DNA of 23,601 nucleotides, from assembly GCA_009731375.1 (NCBI GenBank), contig BJOX01000215.1, positions 760,841-784,441 of the forward strand, written 5' to 3'. The translations under genes were made by a program, and so were the position numbers. This document shows, piece after piece, positions 1 through 9,961 of this stretch. Under the pieces are notes generated by a model. That model had not been told where the DNA came from. It was given only the letters and a program-made list of their open reading frames with translations, and made no database searches. The stretch is from Paulinella micropora (lineage: Eukaryota; Cercozoa; Imbricatea; Euglyphida). Position 1 is the first letter of the stretch. Each line of letters begins with the position of its first letter.

Positions 1-345
1 ATTTCGTTGAAATCTCTCTTAGTGTGCTTCATGTGTCGTTTTTTGTAAAACAAAGATATGTTTTTGATATGTTTGAATGTCTGTTTTTGTTGTGTCCTAT
101 GTTGTGTTTTTATGTTTCTAATGCTTATTTTATAATATAAAACATAGACCTGTCTATCCAACATAAATGATCATATATATATATATATGTACTATACATA
201 TATATATATACATATATATATATATGTATATTATATATATGTATATTATATATATATATATATCTTGTCGAGAGCTTTCAAATGATGGCTTTTCCCGCAT
301 CATCGTCGTTATCACTTTTGATTGATAGAGAAGGATGTGATCAAA
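1..345. other. AT-rich non-coding flank with a TA-rich microsatellite
   Basis: No convincing coding sequence is visible. Bases 172-263 are an imperfect (TA)n tract interrupted by TATG and TACA variants. The rest is T-rich unique sequence. It resembles host intergenic DNA. Confidence 0.6.
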
Positions 346-458
346 GTTGGAAGTGTTTTTGACGTTTGGAAGTGTTTTTGACGTTTGGAAGTGTTTTTGA
401 CGTTTGGAAGTGTTTTTGTCGTTTGGAAGTGTTTGTGACGTTTGGAAGTGTTTTGTCC
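346..458 (+). repeat. 19-bp minisatellite, about six copies
   Basis: The unit GTTTGGAAGTGTTTTTGAC repeats head to tail about six times. The last three copies vary (GTC for GAC, TGTG for TTTTG, a shortened T run). It can be read through as short peptides, but nothing supports translation. Confidence 0.85.
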
Positions 459-483
459 TTTGAGCGCAGTCAAATGGACAGGC

Positions 484-530
484 GTCTCTCTCTCTCTCTA
501 TCTCTCTATCTCTCTCTCTCTCTCTTTCTT
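484..530 (+). repeat. (CT)n microsatellite
   Basis: An almost pure CT dinucleotide tract with occasional CTAT interruptions. The following 530-640 is purine-rich (GAAGAAAG-type) low-complexity DNA. Confidence 0.85.
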
Positions 531-639
531 TTTCTGTTCCTCTCTCTATCGAAGAAGACAGGCAAGCAAGGACAGTAAAGAAAGGAAAAGAAGCAAGAAA
601 GAGAAAAAGCTAAAGGCATTCAATCTCTATCAACGCTTT

Positions 640-1050
640 ACATACGTACACATACATACATACATACATACATACGTACATACGTACATATATGCATGCA
701 TACATGCATGCATACATGCATACATACATGCATGCATGCATGCAAGCATGCAAGCATGTATACATACATACATACATACATACATACATACATACATACA
801 TACGTACGTACGTACATACATACATGCATACATACATGCATACATACATGCATGCATACATGCATGCATGCATGCATGCATACATACATACATACATACA
901 TACAAACATACATACATACATACATACATACATACATACATACATACATACATACATGCATACATACATGCATGCATGCACGCATGCATGCATGCATACA
1001 TACATACATACATACATACATACATACATACATACATAAATACATACATA
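640..1050 (+). repeat. (CATA)n / (TGCA)n tetranucleotide microsatellite
   Basis: About 410 bp of ACAT units with runs of TGCA and TACG variants. It is open in most frames on both strands (His/Thr/Tyr/Ile or Met/Tyr/Val/Cys strings) only because the tetramer contains no stop codon. Those reading frames are artefacts. Confidence 0.95.
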
Positions 1051-1078
1051 TTCTATAGACGGGCGTCTACCCCAAGCA

Positions 1079-1114
1079 GAAAAAAAAAAAAAAAAAGAAA
1101 AAAAAGAAAAGAAA

Positions 1115-1151
<37 letters not shown>

Positions 1152-1155
1152 GAGG
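1079..1155 (+). repeat. Poly-A followed by (GA)n
   Basis: An A-run with scattered G grades into a nearly pure GA tract interrupted once by GCGA. Simple-sequence DNA. Confidence 0.9.
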
Positions 1156-1177
1156 TACCGGAAGCGGGGTTGGGCGA

Positions 1178-1507
1178 TTTGAGTGCTGCTGCCGCTGCCA
1201 TGCGATATAGTTGACTTTTCAGTGCTTCCACCTCCATCTCCAAGGATAAGACGCTATAGCATAACATAGCAATGCACGACATGGCATGACATAACATGAC
1301 ATACCCTGCCTGCATCCATGCGATATAAATTATTGAATTTTTTTGACGACTTAACATAACATAACACAACACAACATGCTTGTAAAATGAAGTTGACTTT
1401 TTGAGCGCTTCGACCTCGATCTTCAGCGATAACACACTATATTAACATAGCATGACACGACATGACATTGCTGCTGCCGCTGCCATGCGATATAATTGAC
1501 ATTTCAG

Positions 1508-1551
<44 letters not shown>

Positions 1552-1552
1552 G

Positions 1553-1597
<45 letters not shown>

Positions 1598-1770
1598 GTA
1601 TGTGTATATGTGTATGTATATGTGTATGTGCTTCCACCTCCATCTCCAGGGTTAAGACACTGTAGCATAACATAGAATCATATCATGTCATGCTATGTTA
1701 CTATAGTGTCTTATCGTTGAAGATGGATGTCAAAGCGCTCAAAAATAAACTATATCGCATGATACAAGCA
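1178..1770. repeat. Diverged short dispersed module, three direct copies and one inverted
   Basis: A module of about 80 bp recurs at roughly 1180-1275, 1385-1460 and 1470-1690, with an inverted relative at 1701-1765. Shared words include GCTGCCGCTGCCATGCGATA, TTGACTTTT, CTTCCACCTCCATCTCCA and a terminal AAGACNCTATAGCATAACAT. The third copy is split by a TATATG microsatellite, so the simple repeat expanded inside a pre-existing module. No coding potential is seen. Confidence 0.65.
1509..1630 (+). repeat. (TATATG)n hexanucleotide microsatellite
   Basis: About twenty TATATG units with TGTG variants near the right end. It sits between the words TTGACATTTCAGA and TGCTTCCACCTCC of the dispersed module, which are close together in the copy at 1208-1240. 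Confidence 0.9.
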
Positions 1771-1846
1771 TGTTGTGTTGTGTTATGGTATGTCGTCGAA
1801 AATTCCATTTTATATCGCATGGATGCAATCATAGCATGTCATCATA

Positions 1847-2163
1847 TCATGCCATGTCATATCATGTCATGTCAAGTCATGTCAAGTCATGTCAAGTCAT
1901 GTCATGTCATGTCATGTCATGTCATGTCAAGTCATGTCATGTCAAGTCATGTCATGCCATGTCATGTCATGTCATGTCATGTCATGTCATGTCATGTCAT
2001 GTCATGTCAAGTCATGTCAAGTCATGTCATGTCATGTCATGTCATGTCATGTCATGTCAAGTCATGTCAAGTCATATCATGTCATGTCATGTCATGTCAT
2101 GTCATGTCATGTCATGCCATGTCATGTCATGTCATGTCATGTCAAGTCATGTCATGTCAAGTC
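1847..2163 (+). repeat. (CATGT)n pentanucleotide microsatellite
   Basis: More than 300 bp of CATGT units with regularly scattered CAAGT, CATAT and CATGC variants. It is open in several frames (Met-Ser-Cys-His-Val strings) because the pentamer has no stop. Not a gene. Confidence 0.95.
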
Positions 2164-2187
2164 AACTTTCTGATACTTCATTACGGA

Positions 2188-2247
2188 CCCCCCCCCCCCC
2201 CCCCCCCCCCCCTTCCTNNNNNNNNNNTCTACGATTCCCCCCCCCCC
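2188..2247 (+). other. Poly-C runs around a 10-N assembly gap
   Basis: A 25-base C run (2188-2212), ten Ns (2218-2227) and a second C run (2237-2247). The homopolymer probably caused the gap. The true length here is unknown. Confidence 0.95.
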
Positions 2248-2359
2248 TTTGCATCTTTCTTCTCTCTTTCTTCTTTTTCTTCTCTCTTTCTTACCTTCAC
2301 GCATATTCTGGTATTTTGCAACCAGCTCCGTAAAGGGATTGCCCGCCTCCTTTTTTTCT

Positions 2360-2530
2360 ACATAAAAACATAGAAACATAGAAACATAAAAACATACATA
2401 CATACATACATACATACATACATACATACATACACCTATACGTACAAACATACATACATGCAATAAATGGCACAGCCAATGTGGTGCATACATGCATACA
2501 CGCATAAATACATACATACATAATTACATA
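2360..2530 (+). repeat. (CATA)n patches separated by unique DNA
   Basis: CATAGAAA and CATA repeats occupy about 2360-2456. A short unique piece follows at 2457-2500, then more CATA units. No gene is seen. Confidence 0.8.
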
Positions 2531-2746
2531 CATTCCATTCCATTCCATTCCATTCCATGCCATGCCAATCCAATAATCCAATCCAATCCAATCCATGACA
2601 TGACATGATATGACGTGACGTGACGTGATGTAACGTGACGTGACATGACATAACATAACATAACATAACATAACATAACATGACATAACATAACATAACA
2701 TAACATAACATAACATAACATAACATAACGTAACATAACATAACAT
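2529..2746 (+). repeat. Succession of four pentanucleotide repeats
   Basis: The repeat motif changes in order: TTCCA, then AATCC, then GACAT/GACGT, then a long AACAT array. Adjacent motifs differ by one or two bases, which suggests stepwise mutation and re-expansion of a single pentamer array. Confidence 0.9.
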
Positions 2747-2821
2747 ACATACATACGTGCATACATACACTTCCTTAATCTCGCACCTATGCATGCCAAA
2801 TATGTGTGTATGCATTTGTAA

Positions 2822-2937
2822 AAGTATGTATGTATGTATGCATGTATATATGTATGTATGTACGTATGTATGTACGTATGTATGCATGCATGTATGTATG
2901 TATGTATGTATGTATGTATGTATGTATGCATGCATGG

Positions 2938-2971
<34 letters not shown>

Positions 2972-3345
2972 TGTATGCATGCATGCATGCATGTATGCAT
3001 GCATGCATGTACGTATGTATGTATGTATGTATGCATGCATGTATGTATGCATGCATGCATGTATGTATGTATGTATGTATGTATGCATGTATGTATGCAT
3101 GTATGTATGCATGTATGTATGCATGTATGTATGCATGTATGTATGTATGTATGTATGTATGTATGTATGTATGTATGTATGTATGCATGTATGTATGTAT
3201 GTACGTATGTATGTATGCATGTATGTATGCATGCATGCATGTATGTAGTATGTATGTATGTATGTATGTATGTATGTATGTATGTAGTGTGTGTATGTAT
3301 GTATGTATGCTTGTATGCTTGTATGTATGTATGTATGCATGTGGG
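2822..3345 (+). repeat. (GTAT)n / (GCAT)n tetranucleotide microsatellite
   Basis: More than 500 bp of TATG units with TGCA and TACG variants. It is the complementary motif to the 640-1050 array. The reading frames it creates on both strands are artefacts. Confidence 0.95.
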
Positions 3346-3605
3346 TTACCTGCATCTGCAGCAGAAGGTGTCATACATACATACATACATACATACATAC
3401 ATACATACATAATGCGAGTTACCTGCATCTGCACCAGACGGCGTCTTTTCCTGTTTCTATATAATACGAGAGAGAGAGAGAGAGAGAGAGATTTAAAAAT
3501 AAAATAGAGATATATTTAAAGATAAAATAGAGATACATTTCAAGATATAAATCTTCTCCTGTTTCTATGCAACACGAGAGAGAGAGAGAGAGGGAGGGAG
3601 GGAGG

Positions 3606-3658
<53 letters not shown>

Positions 3659-3700
3659 AGATAAAATAGAGATATATTTCAAGATATGGACACAGATACA
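3341..3700. repeat. Duplicated module with CATA and GA microsatellites
   Basis: The word GTTACCTGCATCTGCA occurs at about 3347 and 3418, with an intervening CATA array at 3372-3411. A second duplication follows: CCTGTTTCTAT..ACGAGAGA, then a GA tract, then GATTTAAA..ATAAAATAGAGATA, seen at about 3450-3530 and 3557-3680. No coding sequence is recognised. Confidence 0.75.
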
Positions 3701-4229
3701 TACACGCATTCAAGATAATATTATAAATAATGTATAATATATAAATATATATATATATCTGCTTATTGCTGTAAATATATAGAAAAGATTGATAGATACG
3801 AAGATACAATATGATATAGATAAAAGATATATATATATAAATATATATATATACATACATACATACATGTATACATACATACATACATACATACATACAT
3901 ACATCTATGCTACGCTATGCTACGCTATGCTATGCTATGCTATGCTATGTTATGTTATGTTATGTTATGTTATGTTATGTTGTGCTATGCTAAGTTATGC
4001 TAAGTTATGTTATGTTATGTTATGTTATGTTATTGTTATGTTATGTTATGTTATGTTATGTTATGTCATGTTATGTTATGTCATGTTATGTTATGTTATG
4101 TTATGTACGCATGTATATATATATGTATATATATATATTATTATATTATATATATATGTATATATGTATGTACATATAATGTTACGTACGTACGTATGTA
4201 TGTATGTATGTATGTATGTATGTATGCTG
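3701..4229 (+). repeat. TA-rich, CATA, TATGY pentamer and GTAT arrays
   Basis: AT-rich DNA (3710-3840) is followed by a CATA array (about 3850-3904). A 200-bp TATGC/TATGT pentamer array comes next (3905-4105), then TA-rich DNA and a GTAT array ending at about 4226. All of it is simple sequence. Confidence 0.9.
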
Positions 4230-4312
4230 CAGGAGCGCATGGCGGTAATTCTGCAGAACCCCAAGCTCTGCATCACTGAGGACGCGCTGTTCGATGCGCT
4301 CATCTGGTCCAG

Positions 4313-4313
<1 letters not shown>
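4230..4313 (+). CDS. Possible host exon fragment (BACK-domain-like?)
   Basis: Immediately after a GTAT microsatellite and a CTGCAG that could be a 3' splice acceptor, one frame reads ERMAVILQNPKLCITEDALF and then DALIWS. Codon third positions are mostly G or C (CGC, GCG, CTG, CAG, AAC, CCC, AAG, CTC), unlike the AT-rich element further right and unlike the flanking repeats. The pattern of hydrophobic helix, then E-D, then F-[DE]-A-[LV]-x-W resembles the BACK helical region of BTB-kelch proteins. The match is from memory and short. A CTAT microsatellite interrupts it directly after WSS, so it would be partial or broken. It could also be chance. Confidence 0.3.
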
Positions 4314-4377
<64 letters not shown>

Positions 4378-4390
4378 CATCCATCCATCT
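4314..4390 (+). repeat. (CTAT)n microsatellite ending in (CCAT)n
   Basis: A nearly pure CTAT array with CCAT units at the right end. The word CATCTGGTC occurs on both sides (about 4301 and 4387). Confidence 0.9.
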
Positions 4391-5151
4391 GGTCATTCTG
4401 GCCACGTGCGCGATTCCCGCCCGGTCTAGCACATATACTGCGCGTGCCCACGTAGGTGGGCCAAGGCCAAGATCAAACAAGACAGAAAAGAAGAGAGATG
4501 GGCACTAGGCCCCGGAAATGTGCCGTCTGAACCCTCCCTGGCTGGAGGGCTCAGACTGGTTCCAGATACGTGTCCGTGATCACGTGCCCCGCCAAGGCTT
4601 GGGCCCGAGGGGTACACCAACCCTCGAACTTCATCCAAGGCGACCACTTTCGCGGCGGGCGGACCATACCTTAAGATCCCTGCTTATGTGCCTACACAGG
4701 AACATCCCATTCCCGTCTAGTCTCTGAACCTTTCCAATTTGCCAGGCTACCACTGGACAGCGGCGCGGATGACTACCGGGTCCGCTTAGCGGAGCAGCGG
4801 TAGTCAACCGATAAGGAGCCGTGCGCGGGGTAGCCTCACAAGAAGGGACTTGGCTGCGGGTTACCCATTATTCCCTGCGTGGCCATATACTTCGAGTTTT
4901 TACCATCCAACGAGCGTTACCTCGCCTGCTGCAATTTGCGGTTTCCCGCAGGCCGCGGTATCGAAGGCACTTAGGGCTTTTCCGAACAATTTGAGAGTGT
5001 ATCAAGGGCCCACGAAGGGTAGTCATCAGCCCTGGCCAGTCAGACTACACCAACTGCGACAAATCCGAAACAAAGCTGGTGCAGGGCTGTAAGGGGGGTT
5101 TGGATGTGCGAGCAAGACATAGCTTAAGACTTGCCCGCGTGCCTAGCCCCC
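4391..5151. other. GC-richer unassigned sequence, no gene recognised
   Basis: About 760 bp of non-repetitive, GC-richer DNA. Small inverted words are visible, for example GCCCACGTAGGTGGGC at 4446-4461. Frames of 60-80 codons exist, but none has a recognisable motif. I considered rRNA and did not recognise it. It is most likely a decayed dispersed element or non-coding host DNA. Confidence 0.4.
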
Positions 5152-5152
5152 C

Positions 5153-5153
5153 C

Positions 5154-5226
<73 letters not shown>
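5153..5226 (+). repeat. (GATA)n microsatellite
   Basis: GATA units with one GATATAGATA irregularity near the middle. Confidence 0.95.
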
Positions 5227-5482
5227 GAGATGTCGCAAAGGAATGTAGTCCTTGCAAAGGAACGCAGTTTCACATCAAACAGTAATTTGTGTACTGTGCA
5301 TGTGTCCGGGATGGGAATCACGGGTAGACTGTGTTCTAGAAAAAAGAAGAGGAGGAAGGACGTTGAAGAAAAAGGCAATTTAGGAATGGAGAGTGGGGAG
5401 GATAAGGAAGAAGAGAAAGAAAAGGAAGCCGTTAGTCCAAGTGTTTTGAGCACCGTAAGCTTGCGCAAGCTACAATGATGAT

Positions 5483-5483
<1 letters not shown>
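5227..5483. other. Unassigned spacer with a weak 82-codon frame
   Basis: An ATG frame at 5230-5478 gives a Lys/Glu-rich 82-aa peptide with no recognised motif. Its interior is purine-rich (GAAGAAGAG-type), which alone can keep a frame open. I do not call it a gene. Confidence 0.25.
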
Positions 5484-5516
<33 letters not shown>

Positions 5517-5607
5517 GATAGAGATAGAGATAGAGATAGATAGATAGAGATAGATAGATAGATAGATAGATAGATGGATGGATGGATGGATGGATGGATA
5601 GATAGAT
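5484..5607 (+). repeat. (GATA)n / (GATG)n microsatellite
   Basis: GATA units, an AGAGAT section, then GATG units and GATA again, ending at the first copy of the 410-bp repeat family. Confidence 0.95.
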
Positions 5608-6017
5608 GAAATATCGACTAATGTCAGAAAAAAGGAGCTTCTGATTTCGTCAACCAGGAAGTCTGTGGGTAAAGTATTAACCCGATGCCCATCTAAGCCG
5701 TGATGTTTGCATGGAAGGGACTGATACAGGCAATACCAAAGCTTCCTAGTACCAGGCGGGGCCAGGGCTCGTTCCATAAAGCGCCCCTTGCAGAACGAGC
5801 TCCCACCTCCATTACAGAGGGCCCAGTAAGCAGATGGAGTTTCGAGACTGTTCGACAGTCTAGTATAAACCGACAGAGCACTGTGGGTTTTATTCCGGGC
5901 TCAACAAGCGAGAAAGGGCACCCTGAGGGAACAGGATTGTGCTTCCCGTCGCTATTTCGGCATGTGACTTATAGGCGTATGGCTAGGCACACATAAGGCA
6001 CCCCACCACGGGCCCAG
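5608..6017 (+). repeat. 410-bp dispersed repeat, copy 1
   Basis: It begins at about GAAATATCGACTAATGTCAG and ends near CATAAGGCACCCCACCA. Internal landmarks are GGCGGGGCCAGGGCTCGTTC, GCAGAACGAGCTCCCACCTC and CCGGGCTCAACAAGCGA. Three further copies lie in this window. Short frames exist on both strands but are not conserved between copies, so it looks like a non-coding dispersed repeat or degenerate non-autonomous element. The neighbouring 6018-6149 is a unique linker. Confidence 0.75.
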
Positions 6018-6149
6018 CACACCCACACCATCCCCTAATTCTCTGTCTGTCGACAGATGGCACCCATTTCAAAAAACCAAGCCCAAGGGAGGGTCAGTGA
6101 CACCTCAAGTGGCCTTGGTTCACTCCGTGGAGTAAGTGATGAGATCAAC

Positions 6150-6456
6150 TGATGAGATATCGACTAATGTCAGAAAAAAGGAGCTTCTGATTTCGTCAAC
6201 CAAGGAAGTCTGTGGGTAAAGTATTAACCCGATGCCCAGCTAAGCCGTGATGTTTGCACGGAAGGGACTGATACAGGCGATACCAAAGCTCCCTAGTACC
6301 AGGCGGGGCCAGGGCTCGTTCCATAAGCGCCCCTTGCAGAACGAGCTCCCACCTCCATTACAGAGGACCCAGTAAGCAGATGGAGTTTCGAGACTGTTCG
6401 ACAGTCTAGTATAAACCGACAGAGCACTGTGGGTTTTATTCCGGGCTCAACAAGCG

Positions 6457-6459
<3 letters not shown>
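6150..6459 (+). repeat. 410-bp dispersed repeat, copy 2, 3'-truncated
   Basis: It closely matches copy 1 from the GATATCGACTAATGTCAG start but breaks off right after CCGGGCTCAACAAGCGA, where a GATA microsatellite begins. The truncation point suggests replacement or expansion at that site. Confidence 0.75.
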
Positions 6460-6491
<32 letters not shown>

Positions 6492-6560
6492 GTAGGTAGG
6501 TAGGTAGGTAGGTAGATAGATGGATGGATAGATGATGGATAGATGGATGGATAGATGATG

Positions 6561-6654
<94 letters not shown>

Positions 6655-6796
6655 GATTGATTGATTGATTGATTGATTGATGGATGGATTGATGGATGGA
6701 TTGATGGATGGCTTAGCTTAGCTTAGCTTAGCTTAGCTCAGCTCAGCTCAGCTCAGCTCAGCTTAGCTCAGCTTAGCTTAGCTTAGCTTAGCTTAC
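6460..6796 (+). repeat. GATA, GTAG, GATT and GCTTA/GCTCA arrays
   Basis: Successive simple repeats: GATA, GTAG, GATG/GATA, long GATA, GATT/GATG, then a GCTTA/GCTCA pentamer array at about 6713-6794. Confidence 0.95.
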
Positions 6797-6853
6797 CCCC
6801 TCGGTTGACGAAATTAGAAGCTCCTTTTTTCTGACATTAGTCGATATCTCATC
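6797..6853 (-). repeat. Inverted fragment of the 410-bp repeat start
   Basis: Reading the minus strand gives GATATCGACTAATGTCAG, then AAAAAAGGAGCTTCT and a near match to the following bases of copies 1 and 2. About 55 bp of the family's left end is present in opposite orientation. Confidence 0.8.
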
Positions 6854-6868
6854 TATCTACCTATCTAC

Positions 6869-6954
<86 letters not shown>

Positions 6955-7068
6955 GTCTATCTATCTATCTATCTATCTATCTAATCTCATCTCATCTCAT
7001 CTCATCTCATCTGATATGATCTGATCTGATCTGATCTGATCTGATCTGATCTAAGCTAAGCTAAGCTA
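6854..7068 (+). repeat. CTAT, CTCAT, TGATC and TAAGC arrays
   Basis: A CTAT array with CTGT variants (6854-6982), then CTCAT, TGATC and TAAGC pentamers up to the start of copy 3. Confidence 0.9.
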
Positions 7069-7478
7069 AGGGTTTGTGGGCAAAGTATTTTGCCGATGCC
7101 CAGCTAAGCCGTGATATTTGCACGGAAGGGACTGATACAGGCGATACCAGAAGAGCTCTCTCGACAGCATGTTTCATCGAGAGCTCAAACCTCCCCAGTA
7201 CCGGGCGGGGCCAGGGCTCGTTCCATAAGCGCCCCTTGCAGAACGAGCTCCCACCTCCATTACAGAGAACCCAGTAAGCAGATGGTCTTTTGAGACTGTG
7301 GCATCTCCGCAGAGCATCATCGACAACCGACAGTCCAGCATAAACGGACAGAGCACAGTGGGTGATATTCCGGGCTCAACAAGCGAGAAAGGGCACCCTG
7401 AGGGAACAGGATTGTGCTTCCCGTCGCCCTTTCGGCATGTAACTTATAGGCGTGTGGCTAGGGACACATAAGGCACCC
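7069..7478 (+). repeat. 410-bp dispersed repeat, copy 3 (variant subfamily)
   Basis: It matches copies 1 and 2 but lacks their first ~50 bp. It also has an extra segment with an 8-bp stem, GAGCTCTC...GAGAGCTC, at about 7153-7187. It runs straight into the 898-N gap. Confidence 0.75.
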
Positions 7479-8376
7479 NNNNNNNNNNNNNNNNNNNNNN
7501 NNNNNNNNNNNNNNNNNNNNNNNNNNNNNNNNNNNNNNNNNNNNNNNNNNNNNNNNNNNNNNNNNNNNNNNNNNNNNNNNNNNNNNNNNNNNNNNNNNNN
7601 NNNNNNNNNNNNNNNNNNNNNNNNNNNNNNNNNNNNNNNNNNNNNNNNNNNNNNNNNNNNNNNNNNNNNNNNNNNNNNNNNNNNNNNNNNNNNNNNNNNN
7701 NNNNNNNNNNNNNNNNNNNNNNNNNNNNNNNNNNNNNNNNNNNNNNNNNNNNNNNNNNNNNNNNNNNNNNNNNNNNNNNNNNNNNNNNNNNNNNNNNNNN
7801 NNNNNNNNNNNNNNNNNNNNNNNNNNNNNNNNNNNNNNNNNNNNNNNNNNNNNNNNNNNNNNNNNNNNNNNNNNNNNNNNNNNNNNNNNNNNNNNNNNNN
7901 NNNNNNNNNNNNNNNNNNNNNNNNNNNNNNNNNNNNNNNNNNNNNNNNNNNNNNNNNNNNNNNNNNNNNNNNNNNNNNNNNNNNNNNNNNNNNNNNNNNN
8001 NNNNNNNNNNNNNNNNNNNNNNNNNNNNNNNNNNNNNNNNNNNNNNNNNNNNNNNNNNNNNNNNNNNNNNNNNNNNNNNNNNNNNNNNNNNNNNNNNNNN
8101 NNNNNNNNNNNNNNNNNNNNNNNNNNNNNNNNNNNNNNNNNNNNNNNNNNNNNNNNNNNNNNNNNNNNNNNNNNNNNNNNNNNNNNNNNNNNNNNNNNNN
8201 NNNNNNNNNNNNNNNNNNNNNNNNNNNNNNNNNNNNNNNNNNNNNNNNNNNNNNNNNNNNNNNNNNNNNNNNNNNNNNNNNNNNNNNNNNNNNNNNNNNN
8301 NNNNNNNNNNNNNNNNNNNNNNNNNNNNNNNNNNNNNNNNNNNNNNNNNNNNNNNNNNNNNNNNNNNNNNNNNNNN
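7479..8376. other. Assembly gap, 898 Ns
   Basis: Unresolved bases. The sequence to the left (about 7018-7478) and to the right (8377-8842) is nearly identical, so the gap may separate two copies of a tandem unit or one copy duplicated by the assembler. Confidence 0.99.
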
Positions 8377-8842
8377 TGATCTGATCTGATCTGATCTGAT
8401 CTGATCTGATCTAAGCTAAGCTAAGCTAAGGGTTTGTGGGCAAAGTATTTTGCCGATGCCCAGCTAAGCCGTGATATTTGCACGGAAGGGACTGATACAG
8501 GCGATACCAGAAGAGCTCTCTCGACAGCATGTCTCATCGAGAGCTCAAACCTCCCCAGTACCGGGCGGGGCCAGGGCTCGTTCCATAAGCGCCCCTTGCA
8601 GAACGAGCTCCCACCTCCATTACAGAGAACCCAGTAAGCAGATGGTCTTTTGAGACTGTGGCATCTCCGCAGAGCATCATCGACAACCGACAGTCCAGCA
8701 TAAACGGACAGAGCACAGTGGGTGATATTCCGGGCTCAACAAGCGAGAAAGGGCACCCTGAGGGAACAGGATTGTGCTTCCCGTCGCCCTTTCGGCATGT
8801 AACTTATAGGCGTGTGGCTAGGGACACATAAGGCACCCCACC
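8377..8842 (+). repeat. TGATC/TAAGC pentamers plus 410-bp repeat, copy 4
   Basis: Pentamer arrays (8377-8428) and the variant-subfamily repeat (8429-8842) duplicate the segment left of the gap. The only difference I noticed is T/C in the word GTTTCATCG versus GTCTCATCG. Confidence 0.85.
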
Positions 8843-8926
<84 letters not shown>

Positions 8927-8930
8927 TGGT

Positions 8931-9028
<98 letters not shown>

Positions 9029-9049
9029 GGATAGATGGATGGATGGATG

Positions 9050-9102
<53 letters not shown>

Positions 9103-9142
9103 TATATAGATAGATAGGTAGGTAGATAGATAGATAGGTAAG
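8843..9142 (+). repeat. (GATA)n microsatellite, about 300 bp
   Basis: A long GATA array with a GATG patch near 9028-9050 and GTAG units at the end. The minus strand reads as Leu-Ser-Ile-Tyr strings, which are an artefact of the tetramer. Confidence 0.95.
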
Positions 9143-9173
9143 GGATGGGGCAAAAGTTTTGCAACATACATCA

Positions 9174-9900
9174 ACCCTATCTTTCCCTGAGCTAGTGCTG
9201 CAGCCTGTGGCTTAGGTTATATGCACAGCAAGTACAGCATCCACAGATGCGTGTCCCTTAACCGCGCTTGCCCACTCGCTTTCCCTAGCGAGAGTTTGAA
9301 AAAGTTGGAAGAGTCTCAAAAATCGGATCTGACAAAAGCCCGATTTTTGACACTTTTTCAACTTTGCTAAATTCTCTTGAGCAAGAGCGAGTGGGGAGGT
9401 GTGGTTGATGGACACACATCTGTGGGTGTTATACTTGCTGTACATATCAGCAGCGCTATAGGCTATAGCACTTGCTAAGGAAAGATAGGGTGAAAATATC
9501 TATGTATCCCAACATCCCAGGATAGTTCGACAAACGACCGCCCTCAGGATCTTTCCCTGAGCAAGGGCTGCAACATAAGGCGCAGCTAATATGCACAGCA
9601 CACATAATGCCCACAGATATGTGCCCCGCAACGATACCCTCCCACTCGCTCTGCCTGGCGAGAATTTAGAAAAGTTCGAAAGGGTCCAAAATCGGTACAA
9701 AGGACCACCGTCGGGACCAGGAGATCATCCTTCCCTAAGCAAGTGCTGCAACATGTAGCGCAGCTTATATGCACAACACGCATAACGCCCATAGATGTGT
9801 TTCGCGCAACCAGACCTCCACTCGCTCTCCCTGGCAAGATTTTCCAAAAGTTTGAAAATGTCCAAAAACAGTCAGACAAAAGACTATCCTCAGGACCAGG
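9174..9900. repeat. Diverged ~170-bp host-like repeat: three direct units and one inverted
   Basis: Units start near CTTTCCCTGAGC at about 9180 and 9549 and near CCTTCCCTAAGC at about 9729. They share TATATGCACAGCA, a CACAGATGTGT-like word, CCACTCGCT, GGCGAGAATTT and AAAAGTT. An inverted unit occupies about 9343-9445 and is back to back with the first unit. No protein is recognisable on either strand. It forms the last host-like DNA before the viral element. Confidence 0.7.
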
Positions 9901-9904
9901 CCAA

Positions 9905-9961
9905 GTTCACCCCAAGTCTGCCAATCTGAACACGTATGGGCATGCATGTGAATTCAAATAA
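9905..9961. other. Approximate host/element junction
   Basis: The last recognisable repeat word (CTCAGGACCAGG) ends near 9901. The zinc-finger reading frame of the polymerase begins at 9962 after a TAA at 9959-9961. No terminal inverted repeat or target-site duplication is visible. The element is therefore 5'-truncated, or its end lies within these few bases. Confidence 0.45.

Noticed and set aside
442-4180. Long open frames on both strands made of His/Thr/Tyr/Ile, Met/Tyr/Val/Cys or Met/Leu/Cys/Tyr repeats
   Set aside because: They are read-throughs of tetra- and pentanucleotide microsatellites whose motifs contain no stop codon. All frames are open at once and no start context or domain supports them.
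4391-5151. Ribosomal RNA gene fragment
   Set aside because: GC-rich and non-repetitive, but I recognised no conserved 18S, 5.8S or 28S core word on either strand.
640-9142. CRISPR-like array
   Set aside because: The repeats are contiguous simple-sequence tandem arrays without unique spacers of constant length, in a eukaryotic context.
9743-9961. 72-codon frame ending in the Cys-containing peptide just before the polymerase region
   Set aside because: It lies mainly in the host-like repeat, shows no domain, and its end overlaps the junction. It is probably a fortuitous frame.
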